A DNA stretch of 19,110 bases. It comes from Eubacterium sp. (lineage in GTDB: Bacteria; Bacillota_A; Clostridia; Lachnospirales; Lachnospiraceae). Each line of letters begins with the position of its first letter. The stretch's first letter is position 1. Positions 1 through 7,946 of the stretch are shown here, piece after piece. Both the position numbers and the translations under genes were made by a program. Below the pieces are notes generated by a model. It was not told where the DNA came from, searched no databases, and saw only the letters and a program-made list of their open reading frames with translations. Where the stretch lies: assembly GCA_017475785.1 (NCBI GenBank), contig JAFVEX010000211.1, positions 1 through 19,110 on the forward strand, in the 5' to 3' direction.

Positions 1-482
1 GCGCCGTCCTCCCAGTATACCTTGTATCCATTGTAATCCGCAGGGTTGTGGCTGGCAGTAATATTGATGCCGGCGATGCAGTTCAGATGACGCACCGCAA
101 AGGAAAGCTCCGGAGTCGGTCTCAGCGACTCAAAAACATACGCCTTGATTCCGTTTGCCGCGAGGCAGAGTGCCGCGCAGTCAGCAAATTCCGTGTTCAT
201 ATGACGGGAGTCATAGGCAATCGCCACACCGCGGTCTCCGGCGTTCTGCTTTTTGATATAATTTGCCAGACCCTGTGTCGCCCTGCGCACGACATAAATG
301 TTCATCCGGTTTGTGCCCGCCCCGATGATTCCGCGCAGTCCGGCAGTTCCAAATTCGAGATCCATATAGAAGCGTTCTTCAATTTCATGCGCGTCATCGG
401 ATATCGCGCGAAGTTCTTCCTTTGTCGCCTCGTCAAAATACGGATCGCTCAGCCAGGTTTGATATGTTTCCTGATAACCCAT
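1..482 (-). CDS. pgcA: Phospho-sugar mutase (phosphoglucomutase-like), N-terminal part; gene runs off the left edge
   Basis: Only the first 160 or so residues lie in the window; a full member of this family is about 550-580 residues. The protein interconverts hexose 1- and 6-phosphates (alpha-D-phosphohexomutase superfamily) in the cytoplasm. Visible motifs are GTAGLRG at residues 45-51 followed by GAGTNRMN, AYDSRH at 89-94, and the active-site loop TASHNP at 142-147, whose Ser144 is the phosphorylated serine in this family. The ATG at 480-482 is chosen because GGGAGG lies about 8 bases upstream and a good promoter precedes it. The metal-binding, sugar-binding and phosphate-binding loops are outside the window, so substrate (glucose or mannose phosphate) cannot be settled; the GTAGLRG...GTNRMN start favours the PgcA-type phosphoglucomutase group. 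Confidence 0.9.
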   Translation of the reverse strand, partial: MGYQETYQTWLSDPYFDEATKEELRAISDDAHEIEERFYMDLEFGTAGLRGIIGAGTNRMNIYVVRRATQGLANYIKKQNAGDRGVAIAYDSRHMNTEFADCAALCLAANGIKAYVFESLRPTPELSFAVRHLNCIAGINITASHNPADYNGYKVYWEDG

Positions 483-524
483 TTGGTACCTCCCATTCAC
501 ATCTGGATCATTGATTTCACCAAA

Positions 525-553
525 AGTATACCATGATCCGGAACCCTTGCCAA
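525..553 (-). promoter_or_regulatory. Sigma-A-type promoter of the phospho-sugar mutase gene
   Basis: On the minus strand TTGGCA (548-553) and TATACT (525-530) are separated by exactly 17 bases. Each box matches the consensus at five of six positions. The expected start of transcription is near 518, giving a leader of about 36 bases that contains the GGGAGG ribosome binding site. Confidence 0.65.
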
Positions 554-621
554 TGCAGTTCCAGATCTTTCGGTACAACAGCAGAATTAAAGAAACGGTG
601 TTGGATTAAATCAGCGTTTCC

Positions 622-2061
622 TTAATATGCCTTGCCCCAGTAAACCATCTTTTTCGCGGGTTTTCCGCAGCAGATGCAGGTGTCGGAGAGATGGACCTGC
701 TCTCCGGGGATGCATCTGGAGGTGACAGAAAGATCTTCCTTGATCTTGTTCTCGCAGGCCTCGTCGCCGCACCACATCGCGCGGATAAATCCGGGCTTCG
801 TCTCGGCGATCTTAGAAAACTCGTCATAGGTGACTGCGTCGTAGGTGTGCGCCTCTCTGTGCGCCAGCGCGCGCTCGAACAGATCCTTCTGAACCGATTC
901 CAGCATCTGCTGCGCAGCCGCCGGCAGCTCCTCCAGCGGGACAATCTGCTTTTCGCGGGTATCTCTGCGGACCAGAACCGCCTGTCCGGCCTCGACATCC
1001 TTCGGTCCAAGCTCTACGCGCACCGGAATTCCGCGCATCTCCTGCTCAGAGAACTTCCATCCCGGACTCTTGTCAGAATCATCCAGCGACGCGCGGATAC
1101 CTGCGGCCTGAAGTGCCGCGCGGATCTCCTGCGCTTTCTCCATGACGCCTTCCGCGCTCTGCCGGATCGGCATCACCATCGCCTGAACCGGCGCGATCCG
1201 CGGCGGAAGAACCAGACCGCTGTTGTCACCGTGCACCATGATCAGCGCGCCGATGACGCGGGTCGTCATGCCCCAGGACGTCTGATGGACGTACTGCAGC
1301 TGGTTATTTTTGTCCGTGTACTGCACGCCGAACGCGCGGGCAAACCCGTCGCCAAAGTTGTGGCTTGTGCCGGACTGCAGCGCCTTGCCGTCATGCATCA
1401 GCGCTTCAACCGTGTAAGTGGAGGCCGCGCCGGCAAATTTTTCCTTATCGGTCTTGCGGCCTTTGATTACAGGAATCGCGAGGACGTCCTCCAGGAAGGA
1501 GGCGTATACCTCCAGCATCTGCACGGTGCGCTCCTCTGCCTCCTCCGCCGTCGCGTGCGCAGTGTGGCCTTCCTGCCACAGGAACTCGCGGGAGCGCAGG
1601 AACGGACGCGTCGTCTTTTCCCAGCGGACGACGGAGCACCACTGGTTGTACAGACGCGGCAGATCCCTGTGGGACTGGATATCTTTTGCGTAAAAATCAC
1701 AGAACAGCGTCTCCGATGTCGGGCGCACGCACATACGCTCCTGCAGCGGCTCAAGGCCGCCGTGTGTCACCCACGCGACCTCCGGAGCAAAGCCCTCGAC
1801 ATGATCTTTTTCCTTCTGCAGCAGGCTTTCCGGAATAAACATCGGCATGTAGACGTTCTGCACGCCCGTCTCTTTGAACCGGCGGTCCAGCTCTGCCTGA
1901 ATATTTTCCCAGAGGGCGTAGCCTGCAGGCTTGATCGCCATGCACCCTTTGACACTGGTGTAACCGATCAGATCAGCCTTCACGCACACATCCGTGTACC
2001 ATCTGGCAAAATCCTCCTCCATCGACGTGATCGCTTCAACTAATTTTTTATCCTTTGCCAT
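622..2061 (-). CDS. proS: Prolyl-tRNA synthetase, archaeal/eukaryotic type (ProS type 3)
   Basis: A class II synthetase of 479 residues that attaches proline to tRNA-Pro. RPTSE lies at 113-117, motif 2 is RWE...[13 protein letters not shown] at 146-170, and motif 3 with the proline site spans about 262-279 ([18 protein letters not shown]). The anticodon-binding domain follows from about 288. The C-terminal zinc domain has Cys431, Cys436, Cys462/464 and Cys465, and the chain ends in Tyr479, as is typical of this type, where the terminal tyrosine reaches towards the active site. There is no editing insertion like that of E. coli ProS. The ATG has GGAGAG about 8 bases upstream. The gene has its own promoter (2148-2176). 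Downstream, GAAACG/CGTTTC (592-597 with 615-620) could form a weak terminator before the mutase promoter. Confidence 0.97.
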   Translation of the reverse strand: MAKDKKLVEAITSMEEDFARWYTDVCVKADLIGYTSVKGCMAIKPAGYALWENIQAELDRRFKETGVQNVYMPMFIPESLLQKEKDHVEGFAPEVAWVTHGGLEPLQERMCVRPTSETLFCDFYAKDIQSHRDLPRLYNQWCSVVRWEKTTRPFLRSREFLWQEGHTAHATAEEAEERTVQMLEVYASFLEDVLAIPVIKGRKTDKEKFAGAASTYTVEALMHDGKALQSGTSHNFGDGFARAFGVQYTDKNNQLQYVHQTSWGMTTRVIGALIMVHGDNSGLVLPPRIAPVQAMVMPIRQSAEGVMEKAQEIRAALQAAGIRASLDDSDKSPGWKFSEQEMRGIPVRVELGPKDVEAGQAVLVRRDTREKQIVPLEELPAAAQQMLESVQKDLFERALAHREAHTYDAVTYDEFSKIAETKPGFIRAMWCGDEACENKIKEDLSVTSRCIPGEQVHLSDTCICCGKPAKKMVYWGKAY

Positions 2062-2084
2062 AGTCTTTTCTCTCCAATTTTTTT

Positions 2085-2140
2085 AGACAAACCGCGGCCA
2101 TTCCGGTTCTTCCGGAAATTTCACCTGACGCGGCAAGTCT
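2085..2140 (-). promoter_or_regulatory. Structured 5' leader of proS (not a T-box)
   Basis: In the predicted proS leader, AGAC (2137-2140) and CCGCG (2129-2133) pair with CGCGG (2092-2096) and GTCT (2085-2088) across a symmetric three-base internal loop. They enclose a second hairpin, TTCCGG/CCGGAA with a five-base loop (2101-2117). The outer stem begins almost at the predicted transcription start. Downstream comes an A-rich stretch and the ribosome binding site. There is no U-run after the stem, so it does not read as an intrinsic terminator. Pairing is by eye only; it may stabilise the mRNA or have no role. Confidence 0.35.
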
Positions 2141-2147
2141 ATTCATT

Positions 2148-2176
2148 ATTCTAGGAAAAATATGAACCCTTGTCAA
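2148..2176 (-). promoter_or_regulatory. Sigma-A-type promoter of proS
   Basis: On the minus strand a perfect TTGACA (2171-2176) and TAGAAT (2148-2153) are separated by 17 bases. Transcription should begin near 2141, leaving a leader of about 80 bases. This is too short for a usual T-box. Confidence 0.7.
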
Positions 2177-2297
2177 TATGACGCAGGTCTGTTTCCCTGT
2201 GCTTTCACAGTCATTTCCGGAAGTTTTTCAGGATGATTCCGGGAACAATTCAGGAGGACTTTAGAAGGATTTCGGGGCGAAAACCCTCCCGCCCTTC

Positions 2298-2326
2298 TTG
2301 AAGATCCTGAAAAAATAACGTATCAT
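2298..2326 (+). promoter_or_regulatory. Promoter of cca, placed so close that the mRNA may be leaderless
   Basis: TTGAAG (2298-2303) and TATCAT (2321-2326) are 17 bases apart. The cca ATG at 2334 lies only 7 bases after the -10 box, so transcription would start at or next to the A of the ATG. No good ribosome binding site is present; the bases before the ATG read ATATAGGTT. Confidence 0.5.
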
Positions 2327-2333
2327 ATAGGTT

Positions 2334-3665
2334 ATGAAGATCAAACTGCCTGCAAAAGTAAAAATCATACTGGACACTCTGCATCAGGCGGGCTACGAGG
2401 CCTATGCCGTCGGCGGATGCGTGCGCGACACCATTCTGATGCGCACGCCCGATGACTGGGATATCACGACTTCTGCGCGGCCGGAAGAGATCAAGCGCGT
2501 TTTTCAGCACACTGTAGACACTGGAATCGCGCACGGCACCGTGACGGTTCTGATCGCGCGTTCACCCTACGAGGTGACAACCTACCGGATCGACGGCGCA
2601 TACAAGGATCACCGCCGCCCGGAGTCCGTCTCCTTCACCGCCTCCCTGGAAGATGATCTTGCCAGGCGGGATTTCACAATCAACGCCATGGCCTACAATG
2701 AAGAACGGGGGCTCGTCGATCTGTTCGGCGGGATGCAGGATCTCCAGAGAAAACTAGTGCGGTGTGTCGGCGACCCGCTTGAGCGCTTTGGAGAGGACGC
2801 GCTGCGCATCATGCGCGCGGTGCGGTTTTCCGCGCAGCTAGGCTTCGCGGTAGACCCAGATACACGCGCCGCCGTCGAGCAGCTGGCGCCGACGCTCTCT
2901 GAAATCAGCGCGGAGCGGATCTGCACTGAGCTGATCAAGCTGATCACTTCCAGACACCCGGATTACCTCTACGCTGCCTGGGAACTCGGTATCACAAAGA
3001 TTGTCCTGCCGGAATTCGACCGCATGATGGAAACGCCGCAGAACACCCCTTATCACTATCTGAACGTCGGCGAACATACGCTCACGGCAATGTGCGCCAT
3101 CCCCGAGGACAGAATTCTCCGTCTAACCATGCTGCTGCATGACATGGGTAAACCCGCCTGCCGCACAACAGACGCCTGGGGCGTCGACCACTTCAAGGGG
3201 CACGGCAATGTCAGCGTAGAAATCGCGGAGGAGGTTATGCGCCGCCTGAAGCTGGACAACGACACCATCGAGAAGGTCCGGATCCTGATCAAATACCACG
3301 ACTGGCGCATGCACCCGGAGCCAAAAGAAATCCGCCGCGCAGTCTCCCGGATCGGGCAGGAGCTTTTCCCTTACCTGATGCAGGTGCAGTACGCGGACGC
3401 GCTCGCGCAGAGCGATTATATTAAGGAACAGACCCTCCAGCGTATTCTGGATGTCTGGGAGGTCTTTCAGCAGATTATTCAGGAGGAACAGTGTACATCC
3501 CTGCGGGATCTCGCGGTCGGCGGCCGCGACCTGATCCGTCTGGGCTATCCGGAAGGCCCGGAAATCGGCGAACGCCTGCAGGAACTGCTGGAAATCGTGC
3601 TGGACGACCCGGAGAAAAACTCACGGGAATGGCTGCTGGCATATGCAGCCGACCACATGAATTGA
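2334..3665 (+). CDS. cca: CCA tRNA nucleotidyltransferase with HD domain
   Basis: A class II nucleotidyltransferase of 443 residues that builds or repairs the 3' CCA end of tRNAs. GGCVRD at 27-32 and the catalytic DWD at 41-43 mark the nucleotidyltransferase fold. RRDFTINAMAY lies at 111-121, and the nucleotide-selecting neck follows with ERFGEDALRIMRAVRFSAQLGF at about 150-171. An HD domain follows the head, with LLHDMGK at 267-273 and GHG at 289-291, suggesting an added phosphohydrolase activity or its remnant. The N-terminus MKIKLP...AYAVGGCVRD is at the normal distance for the family, so the ATG at 2334 is very likely correct despite the poor ribosome binding site. The gene stands alone, divergent from proS, and ends at a strong terminator. 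Confidence 0.96.
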   Translation: MKIKLPAKVKIILDTLHQAGYEAYAVGGCVRDTILMRTPDDWDITTSARPEEIKRVFQHTVDTGIAHGTVTVLIARSPYEVTTYRIDGAYKDHRRPESVSFTASLEDDLARRDFTINAMAYNEERGLVDLFGGMQDLQRKLVRCVGDPLERFGEDALRIMRAVRFSAQLGFAVDPDTRAAVEQLAPTLSEISAERICTELIKLITSRHPDYLYAAWELGITKIVLPEFDRMMETPQNTPYHYLNVGEHTLTAMCAIPEDRILRLTMLLHDMGKPACRTTDAWGVDHFKGHGNVSVEIAEEVMRRLKLDNDTIEKVRILIKYHDWRMHPEPKEIRRAVSRIGQELFPYLMQVQYADALAQSDYIKEQTLQRILDVWEVFQQIIQEEQCTSLRDLAVGGRDLIRLGYPEGPEIGERLQELLEIVLDDPEKNSREWLLAYAADHMN

Positions 3666-3666
3666 A

Positions 3667-3709
3667 AAGGAGTCTGTCGCACGAAGCATCTTCGTGCGAC
3701 AGACTCCTT
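3667..3709. terminator. Bidirectional terminator between cca and the DUF1292 gene
   Basis: A perfect 19-bp inverted repeat (3667-3685 with 3691-3709) has a five-base loop, GCATC. On the plus strand it is followed by CCTTTTATA and on the minus strand by CCTTTTCAATT. It lies 1 base past the cca stop and 29 bases past the stop of the convergent gene, so it can end transcription from both sides. Confidence 0.85.
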
Positions 3710-3738
3710 CCTTTTATACGTCTCAAAGACTCACGGAC

Positions 3739-3996
3739 TCAGTCATCAAACGCGAATTCGTCCGCCCACTTTTCTCTGAAAATTCCAAACACGGCGCTCA
3801 GCGTCTCCTGATCCCGGATCGGCTCGAACCGCCTGTCAGACTCAACGTGCATGAACACGACCTCGCCCTCGCCGTCTTTCTTGAGCAGCAGCACGACAAA
3901 TTCCTTTCCGTCATATTCAATCGTGTCAAAGTATTCACAGCCCACTTCGTTTCCGTTTTCATCGCGGATCGTGAACATGGTATCTTCTGTATTCAT
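3739..3996 (-). CDS. DUF1292 family small acidic protein
   Basis: An 85-residue, acidic, soluble protein of the DUF1292 (YrzB-like) family, whose function is unknown. It begins with MFTIRDENGNEVGCEYFDTIEYDGKEFVVLL, the family's usual opening of short beta strands, and ends with FREKWADEFAFDD. No signal peptide, membrane segment or catalytic motif is seen. The ATG has a GGAGG-type site 7-8 bases upstream. It lies 80 bases after the SGNH hydrolase gene on the same strand with no clear terminator between, so it may be the last gene of that run. In many Firmicutes this family sits near tRNA and stress genes; nothing here gives a role. Confidence 0.85.
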   Translation of the reverse strand: MNTEDTMFTIRDENGNEVGCEYFDTIEYDGKEFVVLLLKKDGEGEVVFMHVESDRRFEPIRDQETLSAVFGIFREKWADEFAFDD

Positions 3997-4076
3997 TCGT
4001 CTCCTTCCTCCTCTATACGTATCGGTTTATCTCTGGCCGGATCCGTCAGGATGCCGATCCCGTAATCCCGTATCTG

Positions 4077-4808
4077 TCAGGCCTTATCCTTCAGCGCGCG
4101 GTACAATGCGTTCGAGATGATATTCGCGCCTTTTTCATTTGGATGATGCCCGTCGGCCTCGTACCAGCCGCCGACATTATACAGCACCTTCTGCACACTC
4201 GCCAGGTACGTCCATCCCTCTTCTTTGCAGAATTTTTTGTACCAGACCTTCCGGGTTCGCAGCAGCTTGCGTTTTTCCGCGCTGAGCTTATCCCAGTTTG
4301 GCGCCGCGTAGTAAATCTCTGCGTTCGGATACCGCTTTCTCAGCAGAACAGCTGTCTTATGAAACATGGTGTGAATTTTTTTCTTAGAACAGAACTTATC
4401 GTTCCGGACGCCGCCGACGATCAGGATCCGCCTGACTGTTTTACTGGATTTCAGCTTTTTCAGTTCTGTGTAAAACTGCTTGCCTTTATTCGCGAACCCG
4501 TATCCCGGCTTTCGGACAAAACAGACCTCACTGCCTTTCAGCCCGAGTTTTTCCCGCAGCTGATAAGGCCAGCTTTTTTCCTTCTGGCCGCTGGGTCTGC
4601 AGGTATAGGAATCCCCCACCATGATCCATGTTGTATTTTTCCGTATCTGGCTGTTCGCGACTGCAGGTACAGCGCCTCTCCAGCATATCAGAAGAAGCAG
4701 CACCAGAAGGATTCCCACGCGTACACCCGCGCCAAACGGCCGGTTATCTTTGCGCTTCTCTGTCAGATTCATGTCATTTTCCTGCCGGGATGTCCTTGTG
4801 CTGCTCAT
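4077..4808 (-). CDS. SGNH/GDSL hydrolase, membrane-anchored or secreted
   Basis: A 243-residue protein with a basic N-terminus, one hydrophobic segment at about 31-43 (signal anchor or signal peptide) and an extracellular SGNH fold. Block I is VGDSYT at 64-69 with nucleophile Ser67. Gly104 lies in PGYGFAN, Asn136 in GGVRND, and the acid-base pair Asp219/His222 in ADGHHPNEKG. All catalytic positions are therefore present. The family removes acyl or acetyl groups from lipids, glycans or cell-wall polymers; the substrate cannot be told. The ATG at 4806-4808 overlaps the stop of the HAD gene as ATGA, implying coupled translation. A second in-frame ATG at residue 13 has an AGGA about 9 bases upstream and is an alternative start. 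The mature part is strikingly rich in Lys and Arg. Confidence 0.87.
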   Translation of the reverse strand: MSSTRTSRQENDMNLTEKRKDNRPFGAGVRVGILLVLLLLICWRGAVPAVANSQIRKNTTWIMVGDSYTCRPSGQKEKSWPYQLREKLGLKGSEVCFVRKPGYGFANKGKQFYTELKKLKSSKTVRRILIVGGVRNDKFCSKKKIHTMFHKTAVLLRKRYPNAEIYYAAPNWDKLSAEKRKLLRTRKVWYKKFCKEEGWTYLASVQKVLYNVGGWYEADGHHPNEKGANIISNALYRALKDKA

Positions 4809-5656
4809 CCGCCCAAAATCTCCTCTATTATTTTTGCCACGCCGTCCCGCTCATTTGTATCTGCGATAATCGTGGCCTGCTCCTTTACGAGATCCAGCGC
4901 GTTGCCCATGGCCACGCGGACACCTGCCGCAGCGAGCATGCCAATGTCGTTCTCATTGTCTCCGATTGCCGCGATCTGCTCCTCTCCGATACCAAGCCGC
5001 CCGGCGAGAAAAGTGAGCGCCAGCCCTTTGTCAGCCTGCGGACTTACAATTTCAACATCCCGCTCCGCCGTGTAGACCGTGTGCACAGGAAAGTTTTCCC
5101 TGACATACCGGCCGATCTCATTCCGCTCTTCGCGGCTTTCTGCCATGATCCAGATGTTTTCGATGGAATCCGGAGCCGCCTGCCGGATCCGCGCGCCGAT
5201 GTCCGGCACACTCCGCCTGGTATCCCTGATATAAGCCTCGATCGGCGTTCCGCGGAAATAGTCTGTAACCTTTCGGAACGCTTGCGCCCCGGAATAGCCG
5301 ATCCCGTCAATGATGACGCTGTAGGCCAGGCTGCGCGCTTCCGGGATCGCGGCGATCTCCTGCGCGGCTGACGCAGGCAGTCCGGCAACGTACAGCTTCT
5401 CTCCTGTCTGCATATCCGTCACGACGGCGCCGTTTGACGAGATGACATAGCGGAAGCCGGAAACCTCCTGCAGCCCGTCCGGAAGCCCTTTGACCGGACG
5501 TCCGGTCACAAAGACCGGAAGAATGCCGGCCTGCCAGGCGTCCGCAAACGCCTGCATTGTTCGCTCTGAAATCCGCTTGTCATTCGTCAGAACCGTTCCG
5601 TCCAGATCCATCGCCAGCAGCCTGATTTGAAAGATTTTCTCCCCCATCTTATTCAT
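4805..5656 (-). CDS. Cof-type HAD family hydrolase
   Basis: A cytoplasmic 283-residue haloacid dehalogenase phosphatase of the Cof/YbiV-like class with a C2 cap. Motif I is MDLDGT with Asp17 and Asp19, motif II is the threonine in VTGRP (51), motif III is Lys210, and motif IV is GDNEND at 232-237. It is expected to remove phosphate from a sugar phosphate or flavin-type substrate, with Mg2+. An in-frame TTG exists at 5666-5668, but the ATG at 5654-5656 is preferred because GAGG lies six bases upstream. It follows the beta-helix gene by 60 bases and overlaps the SGNH gene by four, so all three are probably cotranscribed. A clear specificity cannot be read from the sequence. Confidence 0.93.
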   Translation of the reverse strand: MNKMGEKIFQIRLLAMDLDGTVLTNDKRISERTMQAFADAWQAGILPVFVTGRPVKGLPDGLQEVSGFRYVISSNGAVVTDMQTGEKLYVAGLPASAAQEIAAIPEARSLAYSVIIDGIGYSGAQAFRKVTDYFRGTPIEAYIRDTRRSVPDIGARIRQAAPDSIENIWIMAESREERNEIGRYVRENFPVHTVYTAERDVEIVSPQADKGLALTFLAGRLGIGEEQIAAIGDNENDIGMLAAAGVRVAMGNALDLVKEQATIIADTNERDGVAKIIEEILGG

Positions 5657-5716
5657 GAAAGGCCTCAATGGTTTTCAGGCGGCCGCCGCTCATAAAATGC
5701 TTCATTCTGTATCCCT

Positions 5717-7813
5717 TTATATTCTTCTTGCCTTGTTCTGGTTGTTGCCCTTGCATTTGTTTTTGCTGACCGTCGCCTTTACTTTTTTAGAAGTCACAAT
5801 CGCGCTTGTGTACTTGCTCACCGTATTTCCGGAAACGGTTCCGCCGCAGCCGTCGATCCAGATGCCGTAGCTGGTCTTATTGCCTGTCAGCTTATTGTCC
5901 TTAATCGTCATCTTGCGAGCGCGCGCCGCGCGGATATAGATTCCTTTGTGGGACTGCTTTGCGGTGCTGGTCGTCGTAATCGTGTTTCCGGAGATCGTAC
6001 AGTTCTTCTTCGGCATCTTCAGGTTGATTCCGTTGTGCGACTTTCCGGAAATCGTATTTTTGGTGATTTTTCCGACAGAGGACTTCTCGTTCACAAAGAT
6101 GCCCGAGCTGTAATCCGAATTCTTTGTGATGTTGATCTTGTTGGCTGTAATCGTCGAGACGGAAGCGCCGGTATTGACGATAATGCCGTACTCCTTCGCC
6201 GCGATCGTATTACCTTTGATCGTCGAATTGGACGCGCCGCCGCCTACATAGATTCCGTCCATGGCGCACTTATTCAGCGTGTTTTTGTAGATCTGCCCCG
6301 CAACCTTTGCCATGGAGAAATTTCCGCCGGTCATGATACCATAAAGCTTTGCGTCAGTAATGGTGTTGTCATGAATCGTCTTCAGGACAGTGGAATCCCA
6401 GACGCGGATGCCGGAGTCCACCATGCCGCTGATCTTGTTCTTATAAATATTATTTACAAAGGAAAAATCATGCAGGTAAATACCGTTTTCCTTCGAATTG
6501 CTGACCTTATTGCCGCAGATATCCCCGTAAACACGCGCGTGGGAATCGATGTAAATACAGGACTGGCAGCCGCGCTTTTTCGCGTTTTTCCACTCCTTGC
6601 CCGGATTATATCCGTAGCCGGACTGGGAAACCGTGTTGCCTGCGATATTCCCGGCTACATAGGCCGTATCCTTCAGCGCGCTGTTCTTCACATGGGTGTC
6701 GCCCGAGAACACAGTGATGCACGCGTAGGTAACTCTGGCGACCGTATTGTTTGTGATCTCGGAGCACCAGGTCTTCGCGCCCTTCAGGTTGTTGTCAATG
6801 TGGATGCCGTAATCGCCGGAATCTCCGTTGTTGTTACCGCCGATATCCGTAACTGTGTTTCCGGTGATCTTCCCGCAGTGCGAGCCGAAATAGACCGCAA
6901 TACCGCTGCTCTTGACCTTCTTCACGGTATTATTTCTGATATCTCCCTTCACCACGCTGCCAAGCTTCGTGCTCTCACGCGTAGCGCTGACCTGGATGCC
7001 ATAGCCGTCGCCGTTGGAAACGTTATTTGAAGCGATGTCCCCGCTCAGAGTCACGCCCTTGCTGCCCTTGGCGGTGTAGAGGAAAATGCCGCGGCCCTCA
7101 CTTTTCTCAGAGGATTTCTTTCCAAAATCAGTGACCGTGTTTCCCGTAATGCTGCCGCCGGCCGACCCTTCCTGCAGGCTGATTCCGTATGTAAGGATAT
7201 TGCTCACCTTGTTCGACGCGATGGTTCCCATCTTCGCGCCGTACACAACAATGCCCATGCCAAACGAGGACACTGTGTTGTTCTTAATATCGCCGCCCGA
7301 CGCGCCATCATAGATAAAAATGCCCCGGCTGCCGTCTGACTGCGCGGCGGAAGCGGTACCGGTGACCGTATTCCCGGAGATTCTGGAAGCCTTCGCGTTC
7401 CCCGCCAGGTAAATGCCTTTCCCCTTGATGCCGGTCAGGGTCACGTTTTCGATGACGATCCCGTCTCCCGTGCTGGAGGTCAGGCCGCCACCCTTGATGG
7501 TTCCGCCGGAAATGGCGGCATTTTTGCCAGAGAGTTTAAACGCCGACTCCGAGCTGCTGTTGATCACGGCCGTCCCGAGGTCCAGCGTCGTATAATCCGG
7601 GATATTCAGCGCAGACGACAGGCTGTAGGTTCCCGACGCGAGGTGAATCACTGCCTGCGCGCCCGAGGTGCCGGCCGAGTGATTCAGAGCGTCTTTCAGC
7701 CCATTTATGGAGCTGACTGTCACATTCGTGCCAGAGCCCGCAGCATACACGGCCGCAGGCATGCAAAGCATCAGCGTTAATCCCAGCAAGATAGCTTTCA
7801 GTTTTTTTCTCAT
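5717..7813 (-). CDS. Secreted right-handed parallel beta-helix repeat protein
   Basis: A 698-residue exported protein. The signal peptide is MRKKLKAILLGLTLMLCMPA ending in VYA with likely cleavage after residue 24. From about residue 70 to the C-terminus it consists of repeats of about 20-25 residues with a core like I-x-x-N-T-V/I, often followed by G-I-x-V/I, as in PbH1 repeats of NosD-, pectate-lyase- and polysaccharide-lyase-like beta helices. No lyase or hydrolase active site was recognised, so it may bind or cleave glycans, or be structural. No LPXTG, lipobox or membrane tail is present; the end is basic (KCKGNNQNKARRI). The ATG at 7811-7813 has GGAGG seven bases upstream; an upstream in-frame TTG at 7871-7873 would put 20 residues before the signal peptide and is rejected. 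A weak promoter-like TATTAT lies at 7887-7892. Confidence 0.88.
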   Translation of the reverse strand: MRKKLKAILLGLTLMLCMPAAVYAAGSGTNVTVSSINGLKDALNHSAGTSGAQAVIHLASGTYSLSSALNIPDYTTLDLGTAVINSSSESAFKLSGKNAAISGGTIKGGGLTSSTGDGIVIENVTLTGIKGKGIYLAGNAKASRISGNTVTGTASAAQSDGSRGIFIYDGASGGDIKNNTVSSFGMGIVVYGAKMGTIASNKVSNILTYGISLQEGSAGGSITGNTVTDFGKKSSEKSEGRGIFLYTAKGSKGVTLSGDIASNNVSNGDGYGIQVSATRESTKLGSVVKGDIRNNTVKKVKSSGIAVYFGSHCGKITGNTVTDIGGNNNGDSGDYGIHIDNNLKGAKTWCSEITNNTVARVTYACITVFSGDTHVKNSALKDTAYVAGNIAGNTVSQSGYGYNPGKEWKNAKKRGCQSCIYIDSHARVYGDICGNKVSNSKENGIYLHDFSFVNNIYKNKISGMVDSGIRVWDSTVLKTIHDNTITDAKLYGIMTGGNFSMAKVAGQIYKNTLNKCAMDGIYVGGGASNSTIKGNTIAAKEYGIIVNTGASVSTITANKINITKNSDYSSGIFVNEKSSVGKITKNTISGKSHNGINLKMPKKNCTISGNTITTTSTAKQSHKGIYIRAARARKMTIKDNKLTGNKTSYGIWIDGCGGTVSGNTVSKYTSAIVTSKKVKATVSKNKCKGNNQNKARRI

Positions 7814-7946
7814 ATCGCTTCCTCCAGGGTTTTCTGGAACGACCCAGATCCCTTTTGAATCTACATCAAACAACTGCCTTCCTTTTATAATATGATTTGG
7901 CCGCTCTCTTAACGCTAAAAAAATCCTGCAAACCTGCGAAACCAGA

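Noticed and set aside
691..2043. Long plus-strand open frame of 450 codons opposite proS
   Set aside because: It is the antisense shadow of a GC-rich gene. proS has all family motifs on the minus strand, and the translation looks like no known protein.
2062..2148. T-box riboswitch upstream of proS
   Set aside because: The predicted leader is only about 80 bases and lacks the conserved T-box antiterminator sequence. The GGCCGCGGTT near it only loosely resembles that motif.
5948..7030. Plus-strand open frame of 360 codons opposite the beta-helix gene
   Set aside because: It results from the repetitive, periodic codon pattern of the beta-helix gene read in antisense. No ribosome binding site or known protein was seen.
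7814..7946. Terminator after pgi, before the beta-helix gene
   Set aside because: A run of seven Ts exists on the minus strand, but the sequence before it forms no stable stem. Termination is not supported.
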